Assembly: GCF_014287585.1 (NCBI RefSeq) | Contig: NZ_JACOOJ010000013.1 | Location: forward strand, 45,522-109,521 | DNA: 64,000 bases | Source of the DNA: Parabacteroides hominis | GTDB lineage: Bacteria; Bacteroidota; Bacteroidia; Bacteroidales; Tannerellaceae | Direction of reading: 5' to 3' | Shown here: positions 28,146 through 37,065 of the stretch, piece by piece | Layout: each line of letters begins with the position of its first letter | Position numbering within the stretch: position 1 is the stretch's first letter | Program-made: the position numbers and the translations under genes | The notes under the pieces: generated by a model | Databases searched by the model: none | What the model saw: only the letters and a program-made list of their open reading frames with translations | What the model was told of the DNA's origin: nothing

Positions 28146-29270
28146 ATGTACTTCAAGGATATTATCGGTCAGGAAGAAATAAAAAAACGACTTATACATT
28201 CGGCACAGACAGGTGTCGTCCCGCATGCCCAGCTATTCACGGAACAGGGCGGTGCAGGCGCTTTTCCTCTTGCACTGGCTTACGCACGTTATCTGAACTG
28301 TACGAACCGGACGGAAACGGACTCATGCGGGCATTGTCCGTCATGCCTGAAGTATAACGAGTTGGCCCACCCGGACCTTCATTTCGTGTTCCCGATCGTT
28401 TCCAAGAAGGATAAGAAAAAAGATGTCTGCGACGATTACCTCACCGAATGGAGAGGTTTCCTGAAAGACCGTCCCTATTTCGATATAGACGGCTGGCTGG
28501 ATTATATCGATGCCGGCAACTCACAAGCTCTGATCTACTCGAAAGAGAGCGACGAGATTATCCGGAAACTGAGCCTTAAGATATACGAAGCGACTTACCG
28601 CATCCTGTTGGTATGGCTACCGGAAAAACTTCATCAGACCTGTGCCAACAAACTCCTGAAGATCATCGAAGAACCTCCCCGGAACACGGTGATCCTGATG
28701 GTATCGGAACTTCCCGATCTGGTTTTAGGGACGATCCTGTCCCGTGCGCAACGTATCAACGTGCGTGGCATTCATCCGGAAGATATCGCCGCCTCCATGA
28801 TTTCCCGGTTCAACCTGACTCCCGAAGACGCCAAGCATGTCGCCCATCTGGCAAACGGCAGTTATCTGAAAGCGGTCGAGGCAATCAGCCTGGGGGAAGA
28901 GAACAAGTTCTACCTGGAACAGTTCAAAGGCATGATGCGCAACTCCTGGGCGCGTAATGTCAGAGGCATGAAAGACATGGCAGACGTGTTGGCAAGTATC
29001 GGGCGTGAACGGCAGAAGAACTTTCTTTCTTATTGCCAGCATCTGATACGCGAGAACTTCATGTACCGGTTCCAGTCGCCGGAACTCAATTATATGAATA
29101 TGGACGAAGCCGGTTTTGCCGTGAAGTTCGCCCCTTTCATCAATGAACGGAATGTGATCGACATCATGGACGAACTGGCAAAAGCGGAACGGCATGTGGC
29201 ACAGAATGTAAATGCCAAGATGATCTTTTTCGATCTTTCTCTACGGCTTACCGTACTGATAAAACGATAA
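28146..29270 (+). CDS. holB: DNA polymerase III delta-prime subunit (clamp loader)
   Basis: A 374-residue subunit of the clamp loader, which opens the sliding clamp and sets it on primed DNA. The N-terminus FKDIIGQEEIKKRLIHSAQTG is the clamp-loader pattern. The P-loop position reads TEQGGAGAF and lacks the GKT/S of ATP-binding subunits, as in other delta-prime proteins. A zinc module follows with C52, C61, C64 and C67 (CGHCPSC). NKLLKIIEEPPRNTVILMVSELPDLVLGTILSRAQ carries the family's sensor 1 region. The C-terminal part is the oligomerisation collar. It stands alone and is convergent with the MATE gene. Confidence 0.93.
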   Translation: MYFKDIIGQEEIKKRLIHSAQTGVVPHAQLFTEQGGAGAFPLALAYARYLNCTNRTETDSCGHCPSCLKYNELAHPDLHFVFPIVSKKDKKKDVCDDYLTEWRGFLKDRPYFDIDGWLDYIDAGNSQALIYSKESDEIIRKLSLKIYEATYRILLVWLPEKLHQTCANKLLKIIEEPPRNTVILMVSELPDLVLGTILSRAQRINVRGIHPEDIAASMISRFNLTPEDAKHVAHLANGSYLKAVEAISLGEENKFYLEQFKGMMRNSWARNVRGMKDMADVLASIGRERQKNFLSYCQHLIRENFMYRFQSPELNYMNMDEAGFAVKFAPFINERNVIDIMDELAKAERHVAQNVNAKMIFFDLSLRLTVLIKR

Positions 29271-29285
29271 TTGCCAGATCACCGA

Positions 29286-30608
29286 TCATAGCTTTTTATT
29301 CCGCCAGTTCCCTTTCCAGAGATAGAAGAAAGCGGACAGGATCATCAGATCATAGACATGCTCTGTTGTCCAGCAGGCCGCTACATCCGCATGCATCCGG
29401 ATACCGACCCAGAGTGCATAGAAAACATAAACAAAGATACTTGCCATGTCTATCAGCAAGGCCGTCTGCGTGTTCCCCGTTCCAGAGACACTAAAGAAAA
29501 AGATAAAGGCCGGAACCGCGATCAGGTAAGAAGAAAGCATCACCCAAAGGGACGACACAGAGCTGACGATCAGATCCGGATTATCCGTGTAGATGCGCAA
29601 TACCAGTTCCGGGAACAGGGCGATCAGAATAGCGAGCGGCAAAACAAAATAATAGCAAATCCGTACCATACGCCCGCACAATCCCATCACTTGTTCCGAC
29701 TTTCCCGCACCAATCAGATTGCTGACCAGCGAACTGGAGGTCGAAGCAAAGGCATTGACAAACATAAACAGGAACGAAGAAATGCTTCGCACCACATTCG
29801 TAATTGCCAACAGCCGCTCTCCCTGATGCTCCATCACGACAAAGAACACGAACCAGCCTAAAAAAGCAATCCCGTGCTGAATCATAATCCAGATAGAAAC
29901 TCCCAATATTTGCCTCAACATCCGGAAATCTATACCCGAATACTCAAACAACCCGTATTTCTTATAATCGACTTTCTTCCACGTATAAAGAATGAAGAAC
30001 AGCACCGAAACAGCTTCCGAGATCGATGAAGCGATCGCCGCTCCGGCAATCCCCAACGCCGGCAACCCGAACTTCCCGAATATCAGGACATAGTTCAGCA
30101 TTACATTGGTCAACACCATCACGACCGAGTTTATGGTCAGGATTTTTGTCTTTGTAATACCGACATAAAAAGCCCTGAACATAACGGCCACAAAGGAGAA
30201 GAAAAAGCCATAGACACGCCAGTCCACATACTTCATCGTAGCCTGGTAGACATCATCGGAACCGATCAGTTTGCGCAGAAAGAAAGGTGAATACAGATGC
30301 GAAGCCGTAAACAGCAACGCGGCAAGCAGCAACAGGAAAAACGTCCCCTGCAGGAAAACCGGCCCGATCCGTTTATATTCCTGTGCACCGTTTCGCCGGG
30401 CTATCAACACTTGCGCACCGATACTGAAACCGAAGCCGAGCATATAAATCACGAGATAATAGACTCCCGCCAATGCCGACGCTCCCAACTCGACTTCCCC
30501 CACCCGCCCCAAGTAGGCCGTATCGGTCAACCCGATCATGTGCTCCATCAGGAGACTCATCAAAACGGGGAATGTTATTTGTAGAATTTGTTTGTTTGTG
30601 AATTGCAT
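29286..30608 (-). CDS. MATE-family efflux transporter
   Basis: A 440-residue inner-membrane protein with about 12 membrane helices in two related halves, exporting organic cations or drugs in exchange for Na+ or H+. The start MQFTNKQILQITFPVLMSLL is typical; PVLMSLLMEHMIGLTDTAYLGRVG is the conserved first-helix region, and FAFTS-like SNLIGAGKSEQ marks the second half. A longer in-frame start (30659) lies upstream of the promoter box at 30630-30637, so ATG 30608 is chosen. It is divergent from the gldB-like gene. The substrate is not predictable. Confidence 0.93.
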   Translation of the reverse strand: MQFTNKQILQITFPVLMSLLMEHMIGLTDTAYLGRVGEVELGASALAGVYYLVIYMLGFGFSIGAQVLIARRNGAQEYKRIGPVFLQGTFFLLLLAALLFTASHLYSPFFLRKLIGSDDVYQATMKYVDWRVYGFFFSFVAVMFRAFYVGITKTKILTINSVVMVLTNVMLNYVLIFGKFGLPALGIAGAAIASSISEAVSVLFFILYTWKKVDYKKYGLFEYSGIDFRMLRQILGVSIWIMIQHGIAFLGWFVFFVVMEHQGERLLAITNVVRSISSFLFMFVNAFASTSSSLVSNLIGAGKSEQVMGLCGRMVRICYYFVLPLAILIALFPELVLRIYTDNPDLIVSSVSSLWVMLSSYLIAVPAFIFFFSVSGTGNTQTALLIDMASIFVYVFYALWVGIRMHADVAACWTTEHVYDLMILSAFFYLWKGNWRNKKL

Positions 30609-30629
30609 ATTGCCTGATAAAAAGGGGTG

Positions 30630-30637
30630 CAAAGATA
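30630..30637 (-). promoter_or_regulatory. -7 box candidate for the MATE transporter
   Basis: TATCTTTG on the minus strand, 21 bases before the ATG at 30608. Confidence 0.6.
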
Positions 30638-30703
30638 ATAATAAGAATGGATTGCACAATATAACCGGACGACATTCGTTTTTATGAAAATAATAATATA
30701 CTT

Positions 30704-31702
30704 ATGAAAGCGAAATTATTGCTGATATTCTCCCTGTCGTTTTACCTTTTCAGTTGTAACGGACAGAATACCCATATCCCGGCGGCTATCACTTCGGCTG
30801 CACCGGTCAAAATCAACCGTTTCGACAAGGAGCTTTTGAAGCTGGTCGAAACGAACGACTCCACCCTGCAAACCGGGCTTGTCCGCGAATATCCACAAAT
30901 GCTCGACATATTGGGAAAAGGCATCCTGAACATGAAGTCTCCGGCAATGCCCGGTTTCTTTGACAAACTGGTCAACTATTATTCCGAACCGACTTTGAAA
31001 GGATTGTACACCGATGCCGTCCGCCAATATGAAGATGTGTCCCAGATCGAGCAAGCGCTCGGCAACGGTTTCGCATGGCTGAAAACCTGCTTCCCGTCGA
31101 TGCAGATTCCGGCAATCTATATGCACGTTTCCGGCTTCAACCAGAATGTACTGGTCGGCGACAGCCTGTTGTCTATCTCGATAGATAAATATTTAGGCGA
31201 AGGATATCCGTTGTACCAGGATTTCTTCTATGATTTCCAGCGCCGGTTGATGACACCTGAACATATTGTCCCCGATTACCTTGCCGGTTGGCTGATGTCC
31301 GAATATCCGTTTGAAGGAAAAGAAAACGTACTGCTCGACCGGATGATCTATGAAGGTAAAATAAAATATCTGATTCACCAGGCATTTCCCGAACTGGCTC
31401 CCGAAGCACTCATGGGCTACACGGAAACTTCCTATAACTGGTGCAAAGAGAATGAATCCAACCTGTGGAAGGCTATCATAGAGCGCAAGCATCTTTATAC
31501 GCCCGACCAGATGACGACAGGTAAATATTTCGATAACGTCCCCGGCACATTCCTGGCAAGCGACGCTCCCGGCAATCTCGGCAGTTGGCTCGGTTGGCAG
31601 ATTATCGACAAATATATGAAAGAAACGAATTCGACTCCGGAAGCCCTGATGCAAAACAACGATAGCCAGGCCATCCTGACCGAATCGAAATACAAGCCCT
31701 AA
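30704..31702 (+). CDS. GldB-like lipoprotein
   Basis: The 332-residue protein has a lipoprotein signal with the acylated Cys at residue 18 (LSFYLFSC-NGQ). It then follows the GldB family outline: INRFDKELLKL near the start, a central helical region, HIVPDYLAGWLMSEYPFEG, and a C-terminal NVPGTFLASDAPGNLGSWLGWQIIDKYM. In gliding Bacteroidetes, GldB is needed for motility and type IX secretion. Gut Bacteroidales keep GldB-like proteins without gliding, so the role here is unclear. It may concern surface-protein export or cell-envelope upkeep. It has no operon partner. Confidence 0.85.
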   Translation: MKAKLLLIFSLSFYLFSCNGQNTHIPAAITSAAPVKINRFDKELLKLVETNDSTLQTGLVREYPQMLDILGKGILNMKSPAMPGFFDKLVNYYSEPTLKGLYTDAVRQYEDVSQIEQALGNGFAWLKTCFPSMQIPAIYMHVSGFNQNVLVGDSLLSISIDKYLGEGYPLYQDFFYDFQRRLMTPEHIVPDYLAGWLMSEYPFEGKENVLLDRMIYEGKIKYLIHQAFPELAPEALMGYTETSYNWCKENESNLWKAIIERKHLYTPDQMTTGKYFDNVPGTFLASDAPGNLGSWLGWQIIDKYMKETNSTPEALMQNNDSQAILTESKYKP

Positions 31703-31715
31703 AGACTACAGGGTA

Positions 31716-31755
31716 TATAAAAAAGAAAACCGTCCTATTCTCGCGAACTGGACGG
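31716..31755 (-). terminator. Rho-independent terminator after the ABC-F gene
   Basis: On the minus strand CCGTCC pairs with GGACGG (arms 31750-31755 and 31730-31735), followed by TTTTCTTTTTTA. It lies about 40 bases after the ABC-F stop. Confidence 0.65.
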
Positions 31756-31794
31756 ATAACCTAATCTAACTTAATTCTAATACCATGAAAAACA

Positions 31795-33411
31795 CTATAT
31801 CTTAATAACAGGAGCGGTATCAAAAAGTTTAACGGAGCGGTTTATTTTTATTTCTTTCACAAAATAATGATCGTGCGAGATCAACAACACCGTTCCTCTA
31901 TAACTCTTTATAGCCGCTGTTATTATTTCAACACTTCGAATGTCCAGATTGTTCGTCGGTTCGTCTAAAATAAATACATCCGGTGTATTATTCCCGATCA
32001 TAAGGCAACAGAACAGCAAACGGATCTTCTCGCCTCCACTCAGGCACGTGCACGGCTTGTCCCATGTCCCGTAAGGAAACAAATAACGGTTGAGAATGGA
32101 TTTCAGTTCATGTTCCGCCAAATTTCCGGTATTAAAACGTTCCGTCTGTTCAAACACGCTCAGCCGAGGATCGATCACGGAACACTCCTGATCGATATAA
32201 AGGTAGCTGAAACCAGCCCGCATAATCGTTCCGGCAGTCGGTTCCAATTCGCCTAACAATAGTTTGACCAGGGTTGTTTTCCCGCTCCCGTTATTACCGG
32301 AAATATGAATACGGTCTCCACTCCTGACTTGTATATCCAACGGAAACTGCCATAAGCAGGAAGCAGTATAACCGAAATTAATGTGCTCCGCCGTTATCAG
32401 AATTTTACCGGTATGCAGGTTGGAAGAATTAAAGTCCGTCTGAAGTCCCCGCAAACCGGGCATCGCATCCTGAAGTTCGGCAATCGAGTTTTGCAGGGAC
32501 GCCATTTTCTCATCATGGACATCGCCCAACCTAACTGTACTTTTCTCGGCTTTATCTTTCAATGTATTTATTGCCATACGCGAAATACCTTTCTTGAAAG
32601 CAAACTTTTCGCTGCGGGCATTCATCTTATTTTTCCGTTCCATTACTTCGCGAGCCACCTTACGGGCTTGTCGCAACTCCTTTTCCTTCTCTCCCAACCG
32701 GTTCTGCAAAGCTGTCAACGCCAATTCTTTCTGTTCCTTATAAAAATCGTAATTACCTCCATAAACGGTAATGGCATTTCTCTCAAGTTCACAAATACAG
32801 GGTAACAGGTTCAGTAGTGTCCGGTCATGGCTGACAATCAGCATGGTCGAACGTCCGCCCCGAACCATCTCATACAGTTTTTCCCGGCTGGAAACATCCA
32901 GATGATTCGTCGGTTCGTCCATCAGAATAATTTCCGGCGCATGTACAAGAATACCGGAAAGGAACACCTTCGTCTTTTCCCCTCCACTCAACAAGCACAT
33001 CGGCTGGGACAGTTGCAGATGCCCCAAATTCCAGAAGGCAAGTGCCGAAAGGCAACGTTCCTCCACATTCCAGTCGTCATTCAGGCAGGTAAAGTTCTCT
33101 ACCGAAGTATCACCTTCAAAAATGGCATGGAGCGCCCTTATCCGGTCGCCAACCCGCAGGGCTTCCGCCACTGTCAGGCATTCGAACTGTCCGAAATGTT
33201 GCGGGATGTAATAAGGGCGTGAAGAACAGATAACCTCTCCCGAAGAAGGTTTCAGGCTCCCTTCAATGATACGCAGCAAAGTCGATTTGCCCGTACCGTT
33301 ATTGCCGACCAGCGCAAGACGCTGTCCTTTATTGACTGTCAGGTTTATGTTCTGAAAAAGAGATTCTTTGTCGGCATGAACATAGCATAGCTGATGTACG
33401 GATATGCACAT
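31795..33411 (-). CDS. ABC-F family ATPase
   Basis: A 538-residue cytoplasmic protein with two ABC ATPase domains and no membrane segment, the ABC-F layout of translation factors and ribosome-protection proteins. Domain 1 has Walker A GNNGTGKST, signature LLSGGEKTK and Walker B ILMDEPTNHLD; domain 2 has GNNGSGKTT, CLSGGEKIR and FILDEPTNNLD. A charged linker of about 80 residues (KEKELRQARKVAREVMERKNKMNARSEKF region) joins them. The chosen start is MCISVHQL; an in-frame ATG at 33438 also exists. Whether it gives antibiotic protection or is a housekeeping factor cannot be said. A likely promoter lies 197 bases upstream. Confidence 0.93.
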   Translation of the reverse strand: MCISVHQLCYVHADKESLFQNINLTVNKGQRLALVGNNGTGKSTLLRIIEGSLKPSSGEVICSSRPYYIPQHFGQFECLTVAEALRVGDRIRALHAIFEGDTSVENFTCLNDDWNVEERCLSALAFWNLGHLQLSQPMCLLSGGEKTKVFLSGILVHAPEIILMDEPTNHLDVSSREKLYEMVRGGRSTMLIVSHDRTLLNLLPCICELERNAITVYGGNYDFYKEQKELALTALQNRLGEKEKELRQARKVAREVMERKNKMNARSEKFAFKKGISRMAINTLKDKAEKSTVRLGDVHDEKMASLQNSIAELQDAMPGLRGLQTDFNSSNLHTGKILITAEHINFGYTASCLWQFPLDIQVRSGDRIHISGNNGSGKTTLVKLLLGELEPTAGTIMRAGFSYLYIDQECSVIDPRLSVFEQTERFNTGNLAEHELKSILNRYLFPYGTWDKPCTCLSGGEKIRLLFCCLMIGNNTPDVFILDEPTNNLDIRSVEIITAAIKSYRGTVLLISHDHYFVKEIKINRSVKLFDTAPVIKI

Positions 33412-33608
33412 AGTTTTCTTTGGATTAAAAAAATACAAACTAAAAAGGATAAATCACAAACGTGCCGAAGGATGGCACTGGATAAGGCCGGACTAAACAA
33501 TTGACAATCGAAAATGGACAATTGGCAATTATATCGATAAGATATTTATGATATGTAGAAACCGGCTTACTTGGATAATTTCATCGGAGTACTTATATAA
33601 TTATGCCG

Positions 33609-33616
33609 CAAAGATA
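33609..33616 (-). promoter_or_regulatory. -7 box candidate for the ABC-F gene
   Basis: TATCTTTG on the minus strand, 197 bases before the start at 33411. The long leader would contain the AATTGACAATT-type repeat at about 33500-33530 and could hold an attenuation signal, as known for some ABC-F genes, but I did not identify a leader peptide. Confidence 0.45.
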
Positions 33617-33669
33617 ATCCTTTTTCCAATATTATCACATACTTCATAAAATAGATTCGGACAGATGTA

Positions 33670-33689
33670 TCAAAACACCGGTGTTTTGA
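33670..33689. promoter_or_regulatory. Perfect 20-base palindrome upstream of the GlsB-like gene
   Basis: TCAAAACACCGGTGTTTTGA is its own reverse complement. It lies 79 bases before the GlsB-like start and 53 bases beyond the ABC-F promoter box. The remaining gap (33412-33768) holds nothing else of note. Confidence 0.55.
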
Positions 33690-33768
33690 AAAGGGAATCC
33701 ATTATTATAATAAACTTCATGCCTCTATGAACGGTTATATATGTAGCATAACATAAAATTTAAAAGCT

Positions 33769-34020
33769 ATGGGGTTTTTATGGTACATTATCATAGGTAT
33801 AGTAGCCGGCTTTCTTGCCGGTAAAATCATGCGGGGCGGTGGCTTCGGAGTAATAATCAATCTGATTTTGGGAATAGTCGGCGGCGTATTAGGCGGCTGG
33901 GTATTCGGATTGTTCGGAATTGCGGCTTCCGGCATTATCGGCAGCCTGATTACGGCAACGGTCGGAGCCATTCTGGTGTTATGGATCGCTTCGCTGTTTA
34001 ATAAGCGAGATGTAGATTAG
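33769..34020 (+). CDS. GlsB/YeaQ/YmgE-family small membrane protein
   Basis: An 83-residue, glycine-rich inner-membrane protein of the transglycosylase-associated family, linked in other bacteria to general and envelope stress. It has three membrane helices: FLWYIIIGIVAGFLAGKIM, a Gly-rich VIINLILGIVGGVLGGWVFG, and IIGSLITATVGAILVLWIASLF. The charged loop MRGGG between helices 1 and 2 is the family's conserved mark. It is monocistronic, with a strong terminator after it and a perfect palindrome before it that could be a stress-regulator site. The biochemical role of the family is not known. Confidence 0.92.
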   Translation: MGFLWYIIIGIVAGFLAGKIMRGGGFGVIINLILGIVGGVLGGWVFGLFGIAASGIIGSLITATVGAILVLWIASLFNKRDVD

Positions 34021-34036
34021 CAGCAACAGAACATAT

Positions 34037-34090
34037 AGGGTAACGCAGACTTGCTCAATTGCAATATCTGCGTTACCCTATTCTTTTTTG
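34037..34090 (+). terminator. Rho-independent terminator after the GlsB-like gene
   Basis: A perfect 13-pair stem (AGGGTAACGCAGA with TCTGCGTTACCCT; arms 34037-34049 and 34067-34079) is followed by ATTCTTTTTTG. The convergent GH2 gene ends just beyond it. Confidence 0.85.
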
Positions 34091-37021
34091 CTATTTACGG
34101 CTGGAAGGAGGATTCAATTCTTTTATCGTATATACAAGGAAATAACATCCGTCCGGGACTGTTTTAAAGCGAAAACTATCCAGATTCACAATCGTTCTGC
34201 CACCAGCAATCTGTATATTTTTAAAGACTTTCCGGTCGATTCTTTTTCCTTTATCGTTTTTCAGTTCGATAGCAAGATCGACTGTTCTGGGCTGTCCCAA
34301 GTTGAACAGCACCGGAGAAATACGATCGGCCGGACCATATACGACATCGACATTACCACTACCCGCCCAGATCGGCTGGAAAACGGATTGGTTGGCATAA
34401 TAGGCAAGTTTGGGAACACCGAACGGATCAGTCAACGGCTTCTGATACGTGAACATATTCGATCCCGATTCGAGGCTGCACCAGGAAAAACCGTCATAGC
34501 CGATCAAAATCTGTTTCTTCATAGACTCCCAAGCAGCGAAAGCTTGGAATGCCTGGCTGATTCTCCACTCCGAAGCATCGAGAAGGCGGCCGATACTACC
34601 TTTCTCATACTCCCATTCATAGGATTGGACCTCGAACCACGGCTCCTTTTCCGCCAACGTCCAGTTCGGTTGTGCGGCGGATTCTTCATGTTCGAAGTTA
34701 AAATAAGCCTTATCGTTTGCAGCCAGACAAGAAGCGGCCCATTTGTTAGGAGCTTTTCTGAGGGCTGTCCATTTAGCCCCGTAACCGGTATAGGCGTCCT
34801 GGCTTCCGCGAGTCATCAGCTTTTCCATCAAAACAGGATTAGGAACGATCGGGTTACCCTCCTTGTCGAGCGAACCGTCGTAATTGCCATAGTGCATATG
34901 CTGCCAGAAAGAGGTCGGTGAGATCAGGCGGCTGGTATCTACGGCACTCAAAGTCCTGTAACCCCTTGTCACAAAATCATGCGAATCGGATATGTCGTGT
35001 AGTTTGAAGCGGTTCGGGTGATTGCTTGCCTCCCACATGACGATAGACGGATGGTTGTAGACCTGGCGCATGAACTTCGGATAGCCTTCAAAATCGACAT
35101 TCCAAGCTTCCCCTTCCCTAATCCAGGCGGCAGTCTGCCAAAGAAGATAGACTCCCAACTGGTCCGCATATTCGGCATAACGGGGATCGTTGATACCGTC
35201 TGTCGTGTCTTTTTCGGCATGAATATGCAGGCGCAACAGGTTTCCATTCATTTCCTTGATCATCATCAGGTCTTTTGCAATCGTTTCGTCGGACACGCAC
35301 TTATAGTTTTTCGACATCGTTTCGACCGGATATCTCGAACCCAGTATCTGGGCGCCTTTCAGTATTTCAGGCCGGTTATTGACATACAGGTCCCCGTCTT
35401 TCTGGGAAATGGTACGGATACCGGTCGTCAACATATAATCGTCTATCTCGCGGCCTTCCTTATCACGCAAGATCACTTCTACCCGATACAGATTCGGACT
35501 CTCAGGAGTCCATAAGGCAGGGTTTTCAACAGGCATTTCCAATACGATCTCGTTATCGACAGACGGACGGACCTCGACATTTCGTTTCACGGTAGCGACC
35601 TTCTCTCCTTCCACCGGGAACCAGGGATAATAGTTGACTTCGACACTTCCCTCAAAAACATAAACGCCGGAATATTGCAAAAGCACCCTGTTGACCTGCC
35701 GGGCTGTTCCGTCAAGCGATCCGGTATGCGCAAAGACATCCTTAATCATACAACGATTCGTCAGGATCAATGTCGCACGCCCCAGGAACCAACCGATATA
35801 CGGATCGGATGGGGAGTGCAGCATCCGATGATCCGCCTTATAAGGTTTTACACGGACAGCAATGATATTCTCCTGATTCCGTTGCAGATACTCCGTCACA
35901 TCCAGATCATACGGATGCCGGTTGTTAATTACGGCAACAGGCTGTCCATTTATCCAAACTTCACCGCCGGGGTCTATTGTTTCCAGCTTGAGTACGGCAC
36001 GCTCGAAGTCGGCGAGGCGAATCTTTTTCCGCAGATAATAGCTCTCTTCCTTTTCCCGCAAGCCGCCATGAGATGATGGCAGCGTGACCTGTTCCCAGGC
36101 ACTATCGTCATAGTCAAGCGATTGCCAGCCCTGCATCGGCAGCACGTCGTTAAAGTTTTCGTTGACAAGCAAGGAGGAAAAATAAGGAGTATGTTTATTT
36201 GTCCGGTCTTCTACAAAGTTAAAGAGGGAGATATCGTCTATCTCCGTTTTTCCTTCCGAGCGGATCACAATTTTGTCTATCTCACGGATGTCTGTCTCTC
36301 CCATCGGACAGACGACCGACTTGCCGTTTGCCGTCACAAAAAAGCGATTGTTTGGAAAGTCTCCGTATATTTCCAAGTTTAGGGAAGTGCCCGCTTCATA
36401 ACGACCGCTTTCTTTATTCACTCCCGACAAGAGAGATAAAACCTGATTCGCCAGACGGACAGATATCAGGGACTTCTCTTCATTATTAAAGGAAACCGTA
36501 CATCCGGCCTCCAAATTCTTTATATCCAAATGTAATCGGAAACGCCAGCGAATAGGCTCCAGATTTTTTTCGACAGTACAATCACTCAGGGTCAGACATC
36601 CTTTCTCTACTGTTGCGCCATTGGTTGCCGACCAGTCAGCAAAGTTTCTTTTCCTTTCCTCTTCCTTTCCGGCACGATACCCATAAGCACGCCAGTCGGA
36701 CAACCGGAGTGTTTGCCGGACATTGGTCAACGGTTGTGGCTTTATCCGATCGACAGCCTTTTGTAAATCGCCATCATCAATGAGTGGCACGTCCAATCCG
36801 GGATTACCATAGAACCCGGAAGCAAAGGAGGCATATTTACTCAGAAAATCAATCCGTTGATCGAGAGACATCCATTCGGTCTCCCCACAGAAATCGGTTT
36901 CACCATCCGCCTTTGCATCGGAAGTTATGTACCGCATCTCAAAAGTAGAAGTAACACCCTGTGCCCCTGCATTAGAGGCTATCAGGGTACTTAAAAGCAC
37001 CCAAAAAGCTATGTTCTTCAT
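34091..37021 (-). CDS. Secreted GH2-family protein with altered acid/base motif
   Basis: The 976-residue protein has a signal peptide (residues 1-20), an unusual N-terminal part (about 30-290), then the glycoside hydrolase 2 jelly-roll (about 290-425; YYLRKKIRLADFE, GGEVWINGQPV), an Ig-like domain (about 425-540) and a TIM barrel (about 545-900; ILKGAQILGSRYP, LLRLHIHAE). Family members cut beta-galactosides, glucuronides or mannosides. The acid/base motif, normally NHPS...W...NE, reads NHPSIVMWEASNHP (656-669), so His replaces Glu; E664 is four residues earlier. Candidate nucleophiles are E777, E779 and E780 in FNFEHEES. It may be a divergent enzyme or a non-catalytic binding protein. It starts 44 bases after lutC in the same direction, possibly in that operon. 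Confidence 0.85.
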   Translation of the reverse strand: MKNIAFWVLLSTLIASNAGAQGVTSTFEMRYITSDAKADGETDFCGETEWMSLDQRIDFLSKYASFASGFYGNPGLDVPLIDDGDLQKAVDRIKPQPLTNVRQTLRLSDWRAYGYRAGKEEERKRNFADWSATNGATVEKGCLTLSDCTVEKNLEPIRWRFRLHLDIKNLEAGCTVSFNNEEKSLISVRLANQVLSLLSGVNKESGRYEAGTSLNLEIYGDFPNNRFFVTANGKSVVCPMGETDIREIDKIVIRSEGKTEIDDISLFNFVEDRTNKHTPYFSSLLVNENFNDVLPMQGWQSLDYDDSAWEQVTLPSSHGGLREKEESYYLRKKIRLADFERAVLKLETIDPGGEVWINGQPVAVINNRHPYDLDVTEYLQRNQENIIAVRVKPYKADHRMLHSPSDPYIGWFLGRATLILTNRCMIKDVFAHTGSLDGTARQVNRVLLQYSGVYVFEGSVEVNYYPWFPVEGEKVATVKRNVEVRPSVDNEIVLEMPVENPALWTPESPNLYRVEVILRDKEGREIDDYMLTTGIRTISQKDGDLYVNNRPEILKGAQILGSRYPVETMSKNYKCVSDETIAKDLMMIKEMNGNLLRLHIHAEKDTTDGINDPRYAEYADQLGVYLLWQTAAWIREGEAWNVDFEGYPKFMRQVYNHPSIVMWEASNHPNRFKLHDISDSHDFVTRGYRTLSAVDTSRLISPTSFWQHMHYGNYDGSLDKEGNPIVPNPVLMEKLMTRGSQDAYTGYGAKWTALRKAPNKWAASCLAANDKAYFNFEHEESAAQPNWTLAEKEPWFEVQSYEWEYEKGSIGRLLDASEWRISQAFQAFAAWESMKKQILIGYDGFSWCSLESGSNMFTYQKPLTDPFGVPKLAYYANQSVFQPIWAGSGNVDVVYGPADRISPVLFNLGQPRTVDLAIELKNDKGKRIDRKVFKNIQIAGGRTIVNLDSFRFKTVPDGCYFLVYTIKELNPPSSRK

Positions 37022-37065
37022 AATATATTATAATTTTCCGGTTCTTTAATTTCCAGCCAAAATCT

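Noticed and set aside
31741..31803. ATG AAA AAC ACT ATA TCT TAA behind a leader-like sequence downstream of the GldB-like gene
   Set aside because: Only six codons; it overlaps the terminator and 3' end of the ABC-F gene and may be a relic, but nothing supports expression.
33735..33971. Minus-strand frame of 78 codons opposite the GlsB-like gene
   Set aside because: Antisense to a well-recognised membrane protein; Pro/Ile-rich pattern is the complement of the Gly/Val-rich helices.
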